Shown piece by piece: positions 38,010 through 51,800 of a stretch of 64,000 nt of DNA (position 1 is its first letter; each line of letters starts with the position of its first letter). The stretch spans positions 8,909 to 72,908 of the forward strand of contig RWJK01001577.1 in assembly GCA_004335835.1 (NCBI GenBank), written 5' to 3'. This DNA is from Scenedesmus sp. ARA3. Taxonomy: Eukaryota; Chlorophyta; Chlorophyceae; Sphaeropleales; Scenedesmaceae. Position numbers and translations under genes: made by a program. Below the pieces are notes generated by a model. The model was given only the letters and a program-made list of their open reading frames with translations, made no database searches and was not told where the DNA came from.

Positions 38010-38737
38010 GAAGCCCTGCGCGGCAGCACTGAGCAGCTGGTCGCTGTCGGCAGCGCCGAAGAAGGAAAGGCCTGACAGCGGCGCCGAGCTGCTAGCTGCA
38101 GGTCCAAGGCAGCATGCAGCAGTACGAGATGAAAGTGAACAGAAGCGTTTGCCAGCTGTAACTTACAGCTGTTGAATGTGAGAGGGAGGTGCCATGTGGA
38201 TATGCAAAGTCAACTGGTGTGAGGGTGCTGCAGTGTAGTGGAGCCCAGTAAACGCATGTTGAGAAGCAGTCTGAAGCAGGGTCAGTGCAAGTCGGATAGG
38301 CACTGCTGTCTCACGTGCTAGGCGCTTCCTTGCGCTTGCAGCTGTGATCCCCGGGCCAGTTTGAGCGCCCCTCTTCAAGCCACCTACACACACACCAGCA
38401 CAGCAACAGTTATGACAGTAACAATGATGGTGTGGGGCAACTGCCATGTCAACCGTCTGCAAAAGCATGGTGCACGCATGCTCATGCCCATGCCCATGCC
38501 ACCAGGAAAACCAGCCTCTGACCTTGCAATTGCAATCCCACTCTCCAGCTGAACATGTTCACCATCACCACAGCAAGTGCATTCACCACCAAAACTGGCT
38601 TATGTCTGCTGTTTCATGGCCTGCCATGCAATGTGCTGAGGTTCATCTGCGTTGCAGCTGGTTCGCTTGCGGCATGTTCACTGCTGTACTAGAGGCAATG
38701 CTACCCTGTTGATGCCACCAGCACGATCATTGAGCAA
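38010..38737. other. BTB gene 5' flank / homeodomain-like gene 3' flank
   Basis: No confident exon. A possible extra 5' coding segment of the BTB gene lies just right of 38009. The remainder shows no domain, repeat or RNA signature. Confidence 0.45.
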
Positions 38738-38870
38738 CTACCCTGCCTTTGCCCAGGAGCTAGCCTGCTGCTGCGAGATCTGCCCCTCAGGCGCTGCCCC
38801 CAGTGCCCTGCCACCATCTTTGCTGCCACCACAGCGCTGCCACAAACAGCAGCAACATCACCAGCATACC

Positions 38871-38917
<47 letters not shown>

Positions 38918-39914
38918 GTACCCCTGCACACCCCTGCTGCTGCAGCCAGCTCCCGCCCTCACCGTCTGGCCGCCTGTTCCTGTTCTCCCACCAGGCCTGG
39001 ATCTGGCTGATGGTGATTCGCAGCTCCTGCATGAACAGCTCAGCGCTGCTCTCAGGCTTGAGGCAGTCCTGCAGGCTGGCCACCACCCGGGCAATGGCAG
39101 CAAACTCCGGCTCGCTTTCGGGCAGGCGGGCGCCGGCTAGGGCTTTGAGCTGCGCCCCCTGAACCCTAGGCCGCCAGGTCTCAACCTGCAGGGTACAGGA
39201 TTGAAAGAGTTGGCCAGTTGAACTAGGAAGGGGATGAAAGCGGCAACGGGTCCTGAGGTATCTGGGGGATTGCATGCATGCATGGTGACAAGCAATGCTG
39301 CAGGCGTCTGAGGGTAATGCAGGTCCTGCATCAGCGCGCAGCAACTGCAGGTCGATGCTGCTGCCAGGTTACAGCGCATTCAAGATGTGCTGCCTTTTGG
39401 CTGCATGCAGCGCATTCACAATAGCATGCGTTAGTGTTGGCTTTTGGCTGCACGCTGCAGCTGCCTTGTCACTGGTGCAGCATACACAGCATTCAAGGAC
39501 AGCACAGCACATGTACAGTGTGCATTGACACCAGCTCCTGCGCCGCACCTGCATGTCTGTGCGCACCAAACGCCAGAACTTCTCGACCCCTGCCAGGTAC
39601 TCAGGCCTGAAGTGCTTCTCAATCAGCGTGTATACGTTTGACTCCTCGGCTGCCATGGTGACAACTGGTGCTGCATAAGGCCCATTGGGGTCGCACTTTA
39701 CAACGAGGCACTGGCCCAGCACCCTCTGCACCTCATCCTTGCGTGCCGTTGGCACCTTGTTGACAAGGAAGCTAAGGTGTGTGGGGCGGCCCTGGTCGGA
39801 TTGTGCTGCTGCTGCAGCTGCTGCTGCGGCCGCTGCTGCTGCTGCTGCTGTGGCGTAGTCCAGCTGTGCTGCATCAGCAGCGTCCAGGTCTGCACCCTCA
39901 CTGCCTGACTCCAT
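38738..39914 (-). CDS. Small protein with a homeodomain-like segment
   Basis: Possibly a DNA-binding regulator. Exons 39549-39914, 38963-39185 and, less surely, 38738-38817 give about 222 residues in consistent phase. The N-terminus is acidic, then a poly-Ala run, then an unrecognised region (LSFLVNKVPTARKDEVQRVL). Exon 2 contains ELFMQELRITISQIQAWWEN followed by RNRR. This fits homeodomain helices 2-3: Ile-Gln-x-Trp and the invariant Asn of helix 3 are present, though the usual Phe after Trp is Trp. A helix 1-like stretch (EFAAIARVVASLQDCL) precedes it. The last exon was chosen because its AG restores frame and gives a short end. The homeodomain assignment is moderate because only helix 3 matches well. 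Confidence 0.6.
38872..38917. repeat. (CTG)n microsatellite
   Basis: About fifteen CTG units in the second intron of the homeodomain-like gene, followed by a CGTACCCCTGCACACCCCTG partial echo. Confidence 0.85.
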
Positions 39915-41209
39915 GCTAGCAGCTACTTAGCAGTGCTGCTAAGACTGCAGACTACGCAGATTCAATGCAATAATTTGCTGTGTTGAAGCCTTGGATGATT
40001 TAGCTATCCACGTGAGCACACACGCCGCCCTGCTGCAGCTGAGTTGAGTTGCCTCAGCAGTGAGCTGAGTTCAGCAGCAGCTCCAAGCGCGGGTGTAGAT
40101 CCCGTTTTGCAGGACCCAAACAGCTACAGTGGCGTAACGTGTTGAGGTTGCAAAGGAGTGGCAAGCCTTTTGAACAAGCTGCAGTGTCAGGACCACGAGC
40201 AGCAATAGCAATGCCTGCAGGTAAGGCTACACTTAGCGATCTATATCTAAAACTTGTTTTTGACAAGCGAACCGAACAACAGCTCGTTGACACGCATGGG
40301 AACCCACCTTCAGCTGTGTGAACGCTGTCATGTTACAGTTCAAATCGCTACAGCAGCGTGACTCGGCGCCAGCATCCTTCTTATCGCATCCCAAAGCATG
40401 TTGCACGGTTTGAACCACGCGATCAGATGGCAAACTGCTGTCTGCTTCAGGCAACTGTTGGCTGTCTGCTTTCAATGATCAAGACGACCCTCTGTTGCTG
40501 CTCTTTGTACTGTTGCTACTGCTCAGTGACAACTTTCTGCCGCTAACTGCCAGCAATGCTGCACTGCCAAAGCCACTGACAGCACTGCCGCGCAAGCCGC
40601 CTCCAGGACTACAGAGTAATAAGGATTTCCGCTGTGCAGTCATGCATGTTACCCCGCAGTTTGTACATACATTCACAGTATGTGGGCCAGGCGCGCAGCA
40701 GCCACCAGCAGCAACATGCCAGCGCTGCCAACGCAACCTGCGCTGCAAAAATGGAGAGAATCAACAGCTCCGCCACACCGCAAAACCTTAGAGCACACAG
40801 TATGTACCTCGCAACACAACATCAGTGAGCAAAATGCCCAAACAAAAACGCATTTGTTGCTCCCTGCAGGCTACCCGGCACTGGGCTAGGCCCCAACTGC
40901 CGCGCAACTGAACAAGCAAACAACTCGGCCGCCCGTGCCATCCAGTCAGCACACCGCCAGCGCAGAGGACACTGGCTGTCGCCAACACAGCTGCTCGCTC
41001 CTACGCACCAAAGCCTGCACGCGCACACACTGCATGCGGCACAAGCCAGGCGGCACACCAACAGACACATCCATCCCCAGCTGCAGCAACGCATCCCTGC
41101 CACGCGCCGCACACCTCTGGCGCGTTTCCTGCAAGCCGTGCCGCCTCGACCAGCAGCACACGCGCCGTTCCTGCAAGCTCCTGCAAGCAACTGCCAGCTG
41201 GCCTGCTGC
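39915..41209. other. Intergenic region containing the eEF2 3' flank
   Basis: About 1.3 kb. It should hold the eEF2 3' UTR and the promoter of the homeodomain-like gene. A hydrophobic open frame near 40495 has no ATG and no support. Confidence 0.5.
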
Positions 41210-44200
41210 TTACAGCTTGTCCTCGTACTCTCCCAGGGGAGAGGGCTCGGGCTTGATGCCCTTGCGCTTGCGGATGTCCAGCACGATCTGGTGTGTCTGG
41301 CTGCCGGGCTGCTGTGGGTCTGCGCCCATGACATCCCAGTGGTCAAACACGCACTGGGGGAAGGCCTGGCCGGAGGTGGCTGCGCGCAGCGTGGCGGTAA
41401 AGCCGAAGGACTCGATGACAGGCAGGTAGGCCTTAATGTTGTACATGGGCGTGCCTGGGCGCTGCATCTCCTCAAAGACCATGCCGCGCTTCTGGTTCAG
41501 CACTGCAGAGTAGAACAAAGGCAGGCGTGGGCGAGGGCGGCAAGGCAGAGACAAACAGCAGCAGTCAGCAGAGTGCACGCCGTTCAAGCCAGAGAAACCC
41601 AGCTACAGCAATGAGAAACTGCTGCAGCTGTCAATTCGGGCATCACAAGTACAACTGCAGCCAGCTGCTATGCAGCTCCCACTCCACGGCCAGCTATCGC
41701 ACGCATTTCAGCCATATAATAATCTATCTATCCACCTATCTTCATCCGGGGCATGAGGCAGGCTCCTCACCTGAGTAGATGCCACCCAGGGCCTGCTCTG
41801 GCGCCTGGATCTCCACCAGGTACACAGGCTCACACAGGCGAGGCTTGGCAGTCAGCTCCGCAGCGTACAGCGCGCGGCGGCAGGTGGGGATGATCTGGCC
41901 GCCACCGCGGTGGATGGCGTCGGCGTGCATCACCACGTCGTGCACCTCAAACACAATGCCGCGCATGTTCTCCTCAGCCATGACGCCCTCCTTGGACGCC
42001 CACTGGAAGGCCGCAATGCAGGAGTCCTTGATCTCATTCAGGTACTGCGCGCGGGCACAGGCAGGGCCAGGACAGAGGGACCAGAAGCGGGCAGGTCAGC
42101 ACCAGTGGTCTATCTTCATGAGCAGGAGCGTGTTGCAAGCACACCAGGCGCTGGTACCTGCATCGCTATCCTACAGCTTACAAGCCATATGCCCCGAACT
42201 GCTTTTCGAAGTAAATTGCGTGAACTTACCACTGCTTGATACTACTGCCAGGCCTGTCACCCAGCTGCCACACTGCAGCAGCCTCGTGGGCATCCCTTAG
42301 TTACCCCGCGACCAGCGCTCAATTGATCATCAACTCAATTTCTGTTCAAACCCACCTGCACTCCCTTGGTCACATCCACCAGCAGGTTGGGGCCGGTGGT
42401 GTCGGGGCCGAAGCACCAGATCTTTTTGGTCAGCTCCTTGTCCCAGCCAAACTCCTCGCTCATGGTCTTGGTGCGGATCTTGGGGTCATCGCGGGGAGTC
42501 ACCTTGCCGTCATCAATGGCCTCAGCAAGGCCGTCCTCCATGGGGCGGGCCTGCAGGTGCAGCAGTATTATGTGAATTGCAGAGATTAACAATTGCAATA
42601 GCACATTGCAGCATGATGTGTACTCACATCTAGCAGGCAGGCCCCCCGCCACCACGGCTGCTTAAAACATCAAATGTGCAGGTGTACTGCTCAGCAGCGG
42701 CCAAACATGCAGCAGGCATATGTCATAGCATTGCAACACCTAGTGCTGGTGTCGGCTGCAATGTCCATAGCAGCTGCAGTTTGAATCCTCCTGACTGTGA
42801 TCAGCAGACTGCGCATTGCCTGCCAGCTGCTGCTGCAGGGACACCAGACAGCCGCTCCCCTCGCACCTGCAGGTACAGCCTGTTGTGCTTGTTGGGCGAC
42901 TTGCTCATCACGGTGTGGTCGCTGGCAGCGGACACGGTCTCGCGAAAGGCCACCACGGGCTCAGACACCCGGATCTCTGCGCCGCCCATGAAGTCATCCT
43001 GCAAATCCTTGAGGCAGATCTCCAGGTGCAGCTCGCCGGCACCTGCACGTTTGGGTTATTCGACGCGGAAACCATCAGGCAGCACAGTCAGAGACCACAA
43101 AACTGCAACAGCAAGTGGACTGCACGTACACTACAGCAGAGATGATTTGCAGCACCCTCCTCAAGCAGCATCAGTGCCACATCTGCATTGCTTGCAGGTG
43201 CCTAGTTGTGCAATTACCATGCGTAGAATTGCTTTTCTGTTCTCACCTGCGATGATGTGCTCTCCGGTCTCCTCGATGATACACTGCACCATGGGGTCGG
43301 AGCGCGCCAGGCGCTTGAGGCCCTCAACCAGCTTGGGCAGGTCACTGGCCACCTTGGGCTCCACCGCCACACGCACCACGGGGCTCACGCTGAACTTCAT
43401 GGCCTGCGGGGCGTGGAGTTGGGCGTGAACATGTGAGGAGGAAGCAGCTTGTGTGACTCTTGATAAGACAAAAGCATGCCCACCTCATCCAAACAGCAAG
43501 GCTCAAGGAAGACGTTGCATGCAGTGCTCAAGGTAAACAAACAAACAAGAAGAGGTGCAGGCGAGGAAAGCCAGCGCACCCATTAACCGCACCTTCATGG
43601 GGTGTGCGTCCTCGCAGACCTCGTTGGTCAGCGTGGCTGTCTTGGTGATGAACTGGTCCAGGCCCACGAGTGCCACGGTGTTGCCGCAGGGCACGCTCTC
43701 CACGGCCTCCTGCTTGCGGCCCATGCACAGCACGGTGCGCTGCACGGACTTGACGTACAGGTCCTTCTTGGTGCCGGGCTCGTAGTTGGGGCCCATGATG
43801 CGCACCTGCGCGTGGTCAACATGTGTGTTGTGAAACGATGCGAATTAGAGTGATGCGGCGCAGAGCATGCGAGGGGTATTAATTGAACAGGGAGAAAGGA
43901 TATCTGACAAGAGCGCTGTACCGCAGCAGGCTCAGGCAATGCACCTGCATGAAACTCCCCCTCAAACAAACTCACATATTCTGCTAGCCCCGGCACATGT
44001 ACTCAGCAGAGGCACACACCTTCTTGCCGGTGGCGATGGTGCCGGAGAACACGCGGCCGAAGGCCACGAAGCGACCCTTGTCGGCGGTGGGGATCATCTT
44101 GGACACGTACATCATCAGCGGGCCCTCGGGGTCGCACTGCCTGCAGGCATCAGGTGAAACAAGCCAGGCATGCTGAGTGAGCAGAGGTCCAAGGCGCATG

Positions 44201-47200
44201 CCATTACGTACCTGGCAGGTTCATAAGGAAGAGCTGCCGTCCAGCTGCTGCAGTGCAGATACAGCCGTAGCTACCTGCAGTCCCTGGCAGTCACATCTAC
44301 TCTGCCGCAAGACATCACGGCTCCGCACCCTTGCTCATCCCCTTCCAACCTTTGCTGCTCTGTTGCCTGCAGCTGCCAAAGACCGCCCTGCGCAACCATG
44401 TGTGCACTGCACACCTAGTGCTGGTGGTGTAGGCGCCGTCCAGCGCAACCTCTGCTGCTCAATGTCAACTGCAACCAGACCGCATGCACCATGCAGCAGC
44501 AGCAGCCGCACCTGATGCTGGTGGCGTAGGTGTCGTCCAGTGGGCCCTCGTACAGCGTGTCCACGCGGTACTTCTGCGCAAAGGCAGGGCTGGGCAGGTG
44601 GTAGATGATCATCTCCAGCAGCGCCTCGCTGGCGGGCAGCCAGGTCTGGCAGCAGCAAGCAGCAGCAGCAGCAGCAGGAGCAACAACAGGGGTCAAAGAA
44701 GGTTTGACATGGTGTAACAATGCAGTGTCTCGCTGGCGGGCAGCCAGGTCTGCGAGAGACAGTAGCACGCAGCAGCAGCAGGTCATGGTAAGAGGCAGAG
44801 CGCAGCGATGTGTTGTGGGAAGGAGGCATCCTACAACAGATATGCCCTTGTGCCTGCTGGCAGCATGGTAGCTGCTGTGGCTGGTGTGGCAATGCCCTCT
44901 GTGCCAGTGCTGCATGCCGACAGCCGCAACTGTCAAACCACAATCCTGTTCGTTACTATTCCAGCCATGTCCACAGATAGTCAAGCCACTGCTCCTTGCG
45001 CAGCTGCTGCAACTTGTGCTGAACACAATGTTGCACTCCTGACACTGCCACGCCGCCTGCTGGTCCTTAATCCGCACCTGCCTCTCTCTGTCTAGCTGTT
45101 GCGTACTGCTATGGTCAAACACTGCACTGTACCATCTGTGATCAAGCAGCGGCGGCCCCATTCTCCTGCCGCACCTGCATCACGCGCTTCATGAGGGGCT
45201 TGCCCACCAGCTCCCTGTCCTCAGACTTGAGCTTGTTGTACACGTTGATCTTCTTCAGCATGTCAAACAGCTTGTCCTTCTTGTCCTCCATGGCCAGGTC
45301 AATCACCTGCACACGTGGCACAGCAAACAGTGCGGCAAGGCAGCAAACACACGTCAGCGAAGCTGACATCATCTGTTTTGTCATGCATTCTTTATGCTAC
45401 CTTTGATGCTATTTGGTAATGCTATTTGACAATGAAGCGGTCCATTCACATTCTTCTGCGAGAGGAAGAGCGTGATTGCACAGCTTCGTTGTCAAATATG
45501 AAGCGTAATAAATCCATGCATTGGCTGCGCACACTGCCGCACTGGCACTGAAGCCTCATCATGCACACGCACATGCACAGGCTTGCCAGACAGCCGCACG
45601 CACCTGGCGGATGGGGTTGTAGCAGAACTGCACGAAGCCGCGCACGCAGGTCTTGCTGTCGGTGGCCTTCTTGGTCCACTTGCGGGTGGCGGGGTCAAAG
45701 AAGTTGTCGCCCCACAGCTTCTCCATCATCTTCTGCTCGTCAGTGCCGAACTTGGCGGCGTACATCTGGGCAAAGGTGGTCAGAGTGAAGGCCCAGGCGT
45801 GCAGGCCGGCGGAGAAGGACACTGTGCCCTTGTCGGGGTACACCTGCGCAAGAGCAGCAGCAGCAGCAGGGCAGCAGCAGCAGCGGCGGCAGCGGGGAAC
45901 ATTGCAGCAGGTGAGCATGCAATTATCATATGCTGTTGGCAAACGCTGCAGATCATGCAAAGCAGGTGTCAGTTGTACCTGTGCAGCACCACAGACTGCC
46001 CGAATGTGCGTGGTAACGCCTGGGCTTGCACGCTGCACTGCTGCTGTGGCGAAAGAGCTGTCTCCCGCGGCTGGTGCAGACAGTGCACTGGCTGCCTGCT
46101 GCTTCGGCAACACTAGCTTGCAGCGCTGCCACCAGAGCTGCAACAGCAGACAGACGCTGAGGCTGTCCACTGGCAAGACTGCATTGACCTGGGTGCTGGA
46201 TCGAAGCCCTTATAGGCTGCAGCTGTGCACGCCCTGCCAGCGCTGACCAGCTGAAACCTGCACAGCCCTGCCAGACAAATCGGCTGTAGCTTGCTGCACA
46301 GCCTGCCGTACTGCCGCTGCTACAGCTGCCGCGAGAAGTGCCTGCCGGTCGTTGCACAGTGTCTGCTGCGCCAGTTCGCACTCTTTCAAACCCTAGCCCT
46401 GCCCGCTGCTGCCTCGGCACAGACTGCAGCTGCTGCTGGTCACCATGCATAACATGCACATGCCGGTACGGTCATCGCATCGCCGCACCTGCAGGTCTCC
46501 CATGGCCTCGTCCTGGTAGGTGGCCAGGATGACGTTGGCGTTCTCAATCACGCGCAGGTAGGTGGTGAAGGCCTCCTCACCATCCAGCTTCAGCTCCAGG
46601 AAGCAGCGGTCCATCTTGTTCACGGTGAGCACAGGCCTGATGCGCTCAGCCAGGGCCTGGCGCAGCACAGTCTCTGTCTGCACGCACACGCCCTCAACAC
46701 AGTCCACCACCACCAGGGCACCATCAGTGATGCGCAGGGCAGCAGTGACCTCAGAGCTGAAGTCAACGTGACCTGGGGAGTCGATCAGGTTGACCAGGAA
46801 GGAATTTCCATCACGAGTCTTGTTGAAGGCCTTCAGGCTCTCGTCGGGCATCTCGTAGTACAGAGAAATACCGGTGGACTTGATGGTGATGCCGCGCTCC
46901 TGCTCATCTGCACGAGTGTCGGTGAGGCGGGCATCTCCGGCCTGCAATTAGACACAATGTGATCAGGCCACACCGCGCCCTGCTGCCTGAAGGCAGTTGC
47001 TGCTCCGTGCCAAGGCAAACACCGACTCGGGCCCATGTTCCCAACACTTGCGCATGGGGCCTGATCTCACCTGCTCCACGGACATAATACCAGCAGCAGC
47101 CACCAGGGAGTCCGTCAGGGTGGACTTGCCTGCGCAAACGCAAATGGGTGAGGTCCGGCAGTAGTGGCTGCTGCCACCTGCAAGGGTGGTTTCAGCTGCT

Positions 47201-47418
47201 GCAGGCGCTCTGCAGGATCCCAAATAGCCTTTTAGACTCACCGTGATCGACGTGGGCAATCACAGACATGTTCCTGATGTTGTCCTTCTTGTCTGCAGGC
47301 CAGAGCAACCACCCCAGTGAGCCAGGACTGCTGGAGCAGAGGATGGATGGCTAGCTGGCCTCAGCAGCGCCCGCTCACCCATCAGCTTGCGGATCTCATC
47401 GATTGTGAACTTCACCAT
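41210..47418 (-). CDS. EEF2: Eukaryotic translation elongation factor 2
   Basis: GTPase that translocates tRNA-mRNA on the cytosolic ribosome. Fourteen exons assemble into 845 codons plus stop, the family's normal length, with every phase fitting: 47379-47418, 47242-47292, 47071-47129, 46489-46941, 45604-45843, 45175-45306, 44512-44645, 44020-44140, 43593-43805, 43247-43403, 42867-43042, 42356-42550, 41771-42044, 41210-41502. Visible motifs: [10 protein letters not shown] start, G1 AHVDHGKST (split by an intron between H and G-K), switch region [16 protein letters not shown] with the eEF2-kinase-type Thr, G3 DSPGHVDF, G4 NKMD, the diphthamide loop with its His in [12 protein letters not shown], and the typical end GEYEDKL. 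It appears intact and functional. Codon use is strongly biased to C/G third positions, as expected for high expression. Confidence 0.98.
44625..44753. repeat. Duplicated exon edge and acceptor in an eEF2 intron
   Basis: CTCGCTGGCGGGCAGCCAGG followed by TCTG at 44625-44648 is repeated identically at 44729-44752. On the minus strand the first copy is the acceptor and first ~20 nt of eEF2 exon 44512-44645. The second copy lies in the upstream intron and also reads AG|ACCTGGCTGCC, so it is a potential alternative acceptor that would break the eEF2 frame or add sequence. Confidence 0.85.
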
Positions 47419-48881
47419 CTTGGCAAGCTGCTGTGGGCGCCTTACGGCACCTCGACTCCAAAGAAAAGAATACTCTGCCGCACGGGCAGCTAGGGATGGG
47501 CCTGCGGTCAGGCTCTTAACTACAGGATCAGCCTTGTTTAAAGGCACAGAAGGTCGAGATAAGGGTGTGCTTGCGTGGAAATGCCTGGATTCGGCACCGC
47601 ATGCGCCCACCTTCGGGTTCACCAAACCACGAGCAGCACATATGGATGCACATGCTGGGCATAATATGTTTATGCTTATTGCAATTGCGGATTGGTGCAG
47701 CCACATTGGCCGTGTGCATTCCTGACTCGAATTGCCAACTCATTGACAGATCACTTGGGCGTCTGTCTCTGAATGTGTCCATTTAGCAATGTTGGCATCA
47801 ATCTCAATCGCTCAAAGGCTCTCCTATTGTTCCATTTGCAAACGCCAAAGCAGCTTCGACACGGAGGGAGTTCAGCAGGACCTCTGTGGAATTGCTGTGC
47901 AGCCTGTGCTGCAGTTGGATCGCAGAGAGCTGCCACGCTAGCCACGCAGCAGGAGAACTGCAAGTGACGTGCGTGCTGCATCATTCACTGTCAGGTAGCC
48001 CAACTGAATGTTGCTGGACAGCACGTTGGCAGCCGGCCTTACGCTCAAAGCAGCAGCGCTGGTTGGGCATGCAGCGTGTTTTTGCAGCAACCTGAGGACG
48101 CCGCAGGATTGGCAGACAGTTGACTTGAGTGTACTGTCCTAGCTTAGAACCCTTTTATGGTCAGGGCAGCTGCTGCAGTGCACACCATATGCAGACAGCA
48201 CTGGCTGTGGTCAGCAGACTTTACACGAGCAGTGCCCAGCAACGACACTATTGCTGCCACCACACAAATCATTTGAAATGCAGCCACGAACATGAACAGA
48301 CATCTGAGAAATGCAAGTCACAAAACAGTGGTGTGCTGTGTTGCACATGAGCAGCTGACTTTACTGTACGCCAGCCACATGAACTGCATGTGGCAGTGAG
48401 TGCAGCGTTACGCAGTGCCGCTGACAATTGCGGGCACTGACACACGGGTATTCACTGAGCTGTGCCACATACATACTGCCATTGCTCGCATGCGTGGCAA
48501 GCCGAACTGCATCAGCTGTATGTCAGCGAACATCCAGCTGCACAGATTGTGGACGCCGTGCTGACTGCAATGCAAACACGGCCCATTGCCGACCAGCATG
48601 CCCAGCCTGTATGCACCACGCAGCAACACTCACGCCGTCTTCAAGTGGCAGTGCTGCTACAGCTCGACAGCCTACATGTTGTAGAGAGTGCTACGCAACA
48701 GCTTGTGCGAGCGACATCACGAAGCATCCAGCGTCTGCACTGCTACAGCTGCAGCAGCCATGCAGCCCTCACACTGAATGCTGTGAGCCATGCTGAGCAA
48801 CCGACAAGCACGTGTACACCACAGAGCACGCACCGCACACGGCAGCAGCAGGAATTAACAAATGTGCCACGTGTGCTGACA
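47419..48881. promoter_or_regulatory. eEF2 promoter/5' UTR region and GT61 3' flank
   Basis: About 1.46 kb. The right-to-left eEF2 promoter must be here. No coding exon, tRNA or specific promoter element was identified with confidence. Confidence 0.45.
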
Positions 48882-51800
48882 CTACCCTTGCCATGGCCGT
48901 CGCCACCACCAGGAGCCGCTGCCGCTGCCAGCAGCAGCTGCTGCTACCGCTGCGCGTGCCGCCGCCACTGCATCCATGGCTGCCACTGCTGCAGCCACCA
49001 CTGCCTGCACATCCAGCTCCTGCTCGCTGCGCACGTTGAAGTAGCAGTGGCCCAGCATGTATGCGAGGTTGTGGTAGTGGAAGTTGTTCTCCATGTTGTG
49101 CCACACCTGGCAGCAGCAGGCGCAGTACGACAATGCATAGCAATGTACATTCATGGCTCAAGCACAACAGATTTCTGGGTCTGCTTCTTGGATGATCCGT
49201 GCAATAAGTTGCACAAGAATCCAACAGCCGCTGCTGTGCAAGCTGCAGAGTTGGCATGCAATGGACTGCATGCATGATGTGCTACCTGACGGGTTTCGCA
49301 CCTGTTTGGCAGCAATGCCTGTCATATCTAGTCCTGCAAGCTGATATCCGCAGCTGGCTCTGGCACAGCAGGAACTGCTTACATGAAATGCCCAAAATGC
49401 ATGCAGCAGCGCACAACTACGCTGGCGAATTGACGCAGGCACCAAAAAATGGTCGTGCACTTGGCCGCTCGCCGCCAATTTACACCACGTTTTGGATCCA
49501 GCAGACTATGTCAGTGCAGTTTTGTGAGCCTGCCGCACCTCCACCACTGCGCCCAGGCGTGGCTTCATGAAGACTTGGTTGGCCAGGCCAGCGCCATGCA
49601 CGCCCATCAGCACGCCCGTGCGCATCAGCAGCGATATCTGATCGGGGTAGAACGGCAGCTCCGACAGCTCAGCCACCTGCAGGGCCAGGCGCAGCACACG
49701 GCGCAAGGGCGCTCTGAGCCGCACGGTCAGCAGGCACTCGAGTCGCGGATGCCCTGGCATTGCTGCTGCCTGCCGCCTTGGATTGCTAGATGTCATGCTG
49801 TTCTGCAGTGATGGGGTTCCAATGCATGCTATGATATCAGTGAGTATGGCAGTGAGGTTGAGGCTGACAGGCACAGAATACGGCGTGTGCTTGCTGAAGT
49901 GCCACTTAAGAAACACCCAGCCCCTTGATACCTGCAGTGCAAAAAAGTCAGCTCATTCTCAACTCACCTGCAACGAGAATGCAACGGCCCTGATGCTGCA
50001 GTTTGTCTGTTGCCCCGGCAAGCATGTCTGCTCGTTCCAGCGCAGCACAGCCCGCTGCAGCTCCAGCAGCAGCTGCTCCTGCTGGCTTGCAGGAAGCTGC
50101 CGAGCACGCTGCCAGGCTGACAAGCCCTGCTCATGCTGCCGCTCATACCTGCTGCGGCTCAGCCACAGCAGGTGCAGCTGCTGCAGCTGCAGCGGCGACT
50201 GTGTGGGTGAGGGCTGCAGCATTGCTAAGTCGGCAGCTGCAGTAGCACCGTAGTGGTACCAGCTGCTGCGCCAGCTGCGCGCGCGGCCACTGCCTTTAGC
50301 GCTGTCACTGCCAAGGGCACTACTGCTGTTGTTCCTGCTGCTGGCTCTGCTGTGACTGCTGCTGCTGCCGCTGGCTATGCCTTCTTGTGATTTTACATCT
50401 GTACTACCACCTGTGCTGCTAGTGTGTGTTGAGCCTGCGTGGTGTGGGCGCATCGGCAGCAAGTCTCTGAACAAGTGCCGCAGCCACAAGCTCGTAGCAT
50501 GCAGCACCACAGACTCGCACAGCACCTCATCTGCTGTGCCAGCCTTGTACGTCAGCAGCGACTGCGTGTGTGCTGTGTATGGCGCCAGCAGTGCAGTAGC
50601 AAAGCACGTGCCGGCTGGGAACGGCTGTTCACGCAGCACTCGCAATGGGTGAGGGTGTGAAAGCCGCCGCCACACAGCGGAGAAGTAGCCAGGCACGCGG
50701 TCATCCGCAATCACCACCTGCATGCATGGCAGCGGCCAGTGTGAATTATGTGTAATTACAGGCTTTTGAAGTTTATTCATCAGGAGAGGTAAAGGCCAGT
50801 GTGGCACGCCACTGACATCAGGACAAGCAGTGTTACCTGCACCTGTCCCAAAGCAGCCCAAAGGCTTGCTGCACACGGCAACGCTAGTTGTGACCATGAG
50901 CTGCATCGCTTCAGCATTACGCGGACAACGTGACCTGTGCAACTCAAATTCGATGCAGGCTGTTGCACAAGTGCCTCACACCACTTCCATCGTAGGGCCT
51001 GCATACATTGGACCCGGTTGCCAGTGGCAGCAGCGCTGCGACCCACCTCAAGCCCGCCATTGTACTGCTGCGGCTGCAGCTGGAGGGTTGCCAGTGCAGC
51101 AAATACGGACACAACTGTCTCCAGGTTGTGGAAGGCGTTCTCAGGGTCAACTCGCATCAAAAACAGCACAGGGTGCTGTATGGTGTGCCCTTCACTGCAG
51201 GCGCGAGCCTGCTCTGCTGCTGGCACATTAAACTGAGGTGCCTGCACCAGCATCATCCGGGAGCCTTCATTGCTTTGCAGCCTGCCACGAAGGAAGGCCT
51301 TGGGGTCAGCTGAGCGCTTGCAGGACAGGCGTATGCTGCCTGCTGCTGGGTTGGGCAAGCCTGCAATGCCATCCTTACTGCCAAGGAAGGCAGTGCTGCT
51401 TTGCAGGACCAGGTTGCGAGCTGCACAGGTTGCTAAATCAGCTTCTGGATGTGCGTGGCATGTTACACTGCTGCTGGTGCTGGTCTGTGTCTCTGCTGCT
51501 GATGATGACGATGATGTGTTGCAGTAGCTGTCCTGCAGCTTGTTCCAGCGGCGCAGGTACTGCTCTCCATAGTCAGCTGAGCATGATGGAGTGCTGGCGG
51601 TTTCAGACGTGGCCAAGTGCCTTGCTGCGAGCTGCACAGCAGCCATGGTCGTTGACAAACACTTAGAGCAATCCAGCACTCACTGAGGGTGTTCGACGGG
51701 TGCTCGTTGAATGGCTAGTTTCAGGTTCACATGTTGCATTGCGTCTGTTGCTACTGTGAGCTATGCAGCGCATGGCCAATGTATGCTGCCTGTTGCAAGC

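Noticed and set aside
38163..38468. Minus-strand frame upstream of the BTB gene as its first exon
   Set aside because: No splice donor joins it in phase to the acceptor near 38100, and its composition is unlike the neighbouring exons.
40495..40791. 98-codon plus-strand frame with a hydrophobic start, possible secreted peptide
   Set aside because: No ATG at the start, no homology cue, and located in the eEF2 3' flank.
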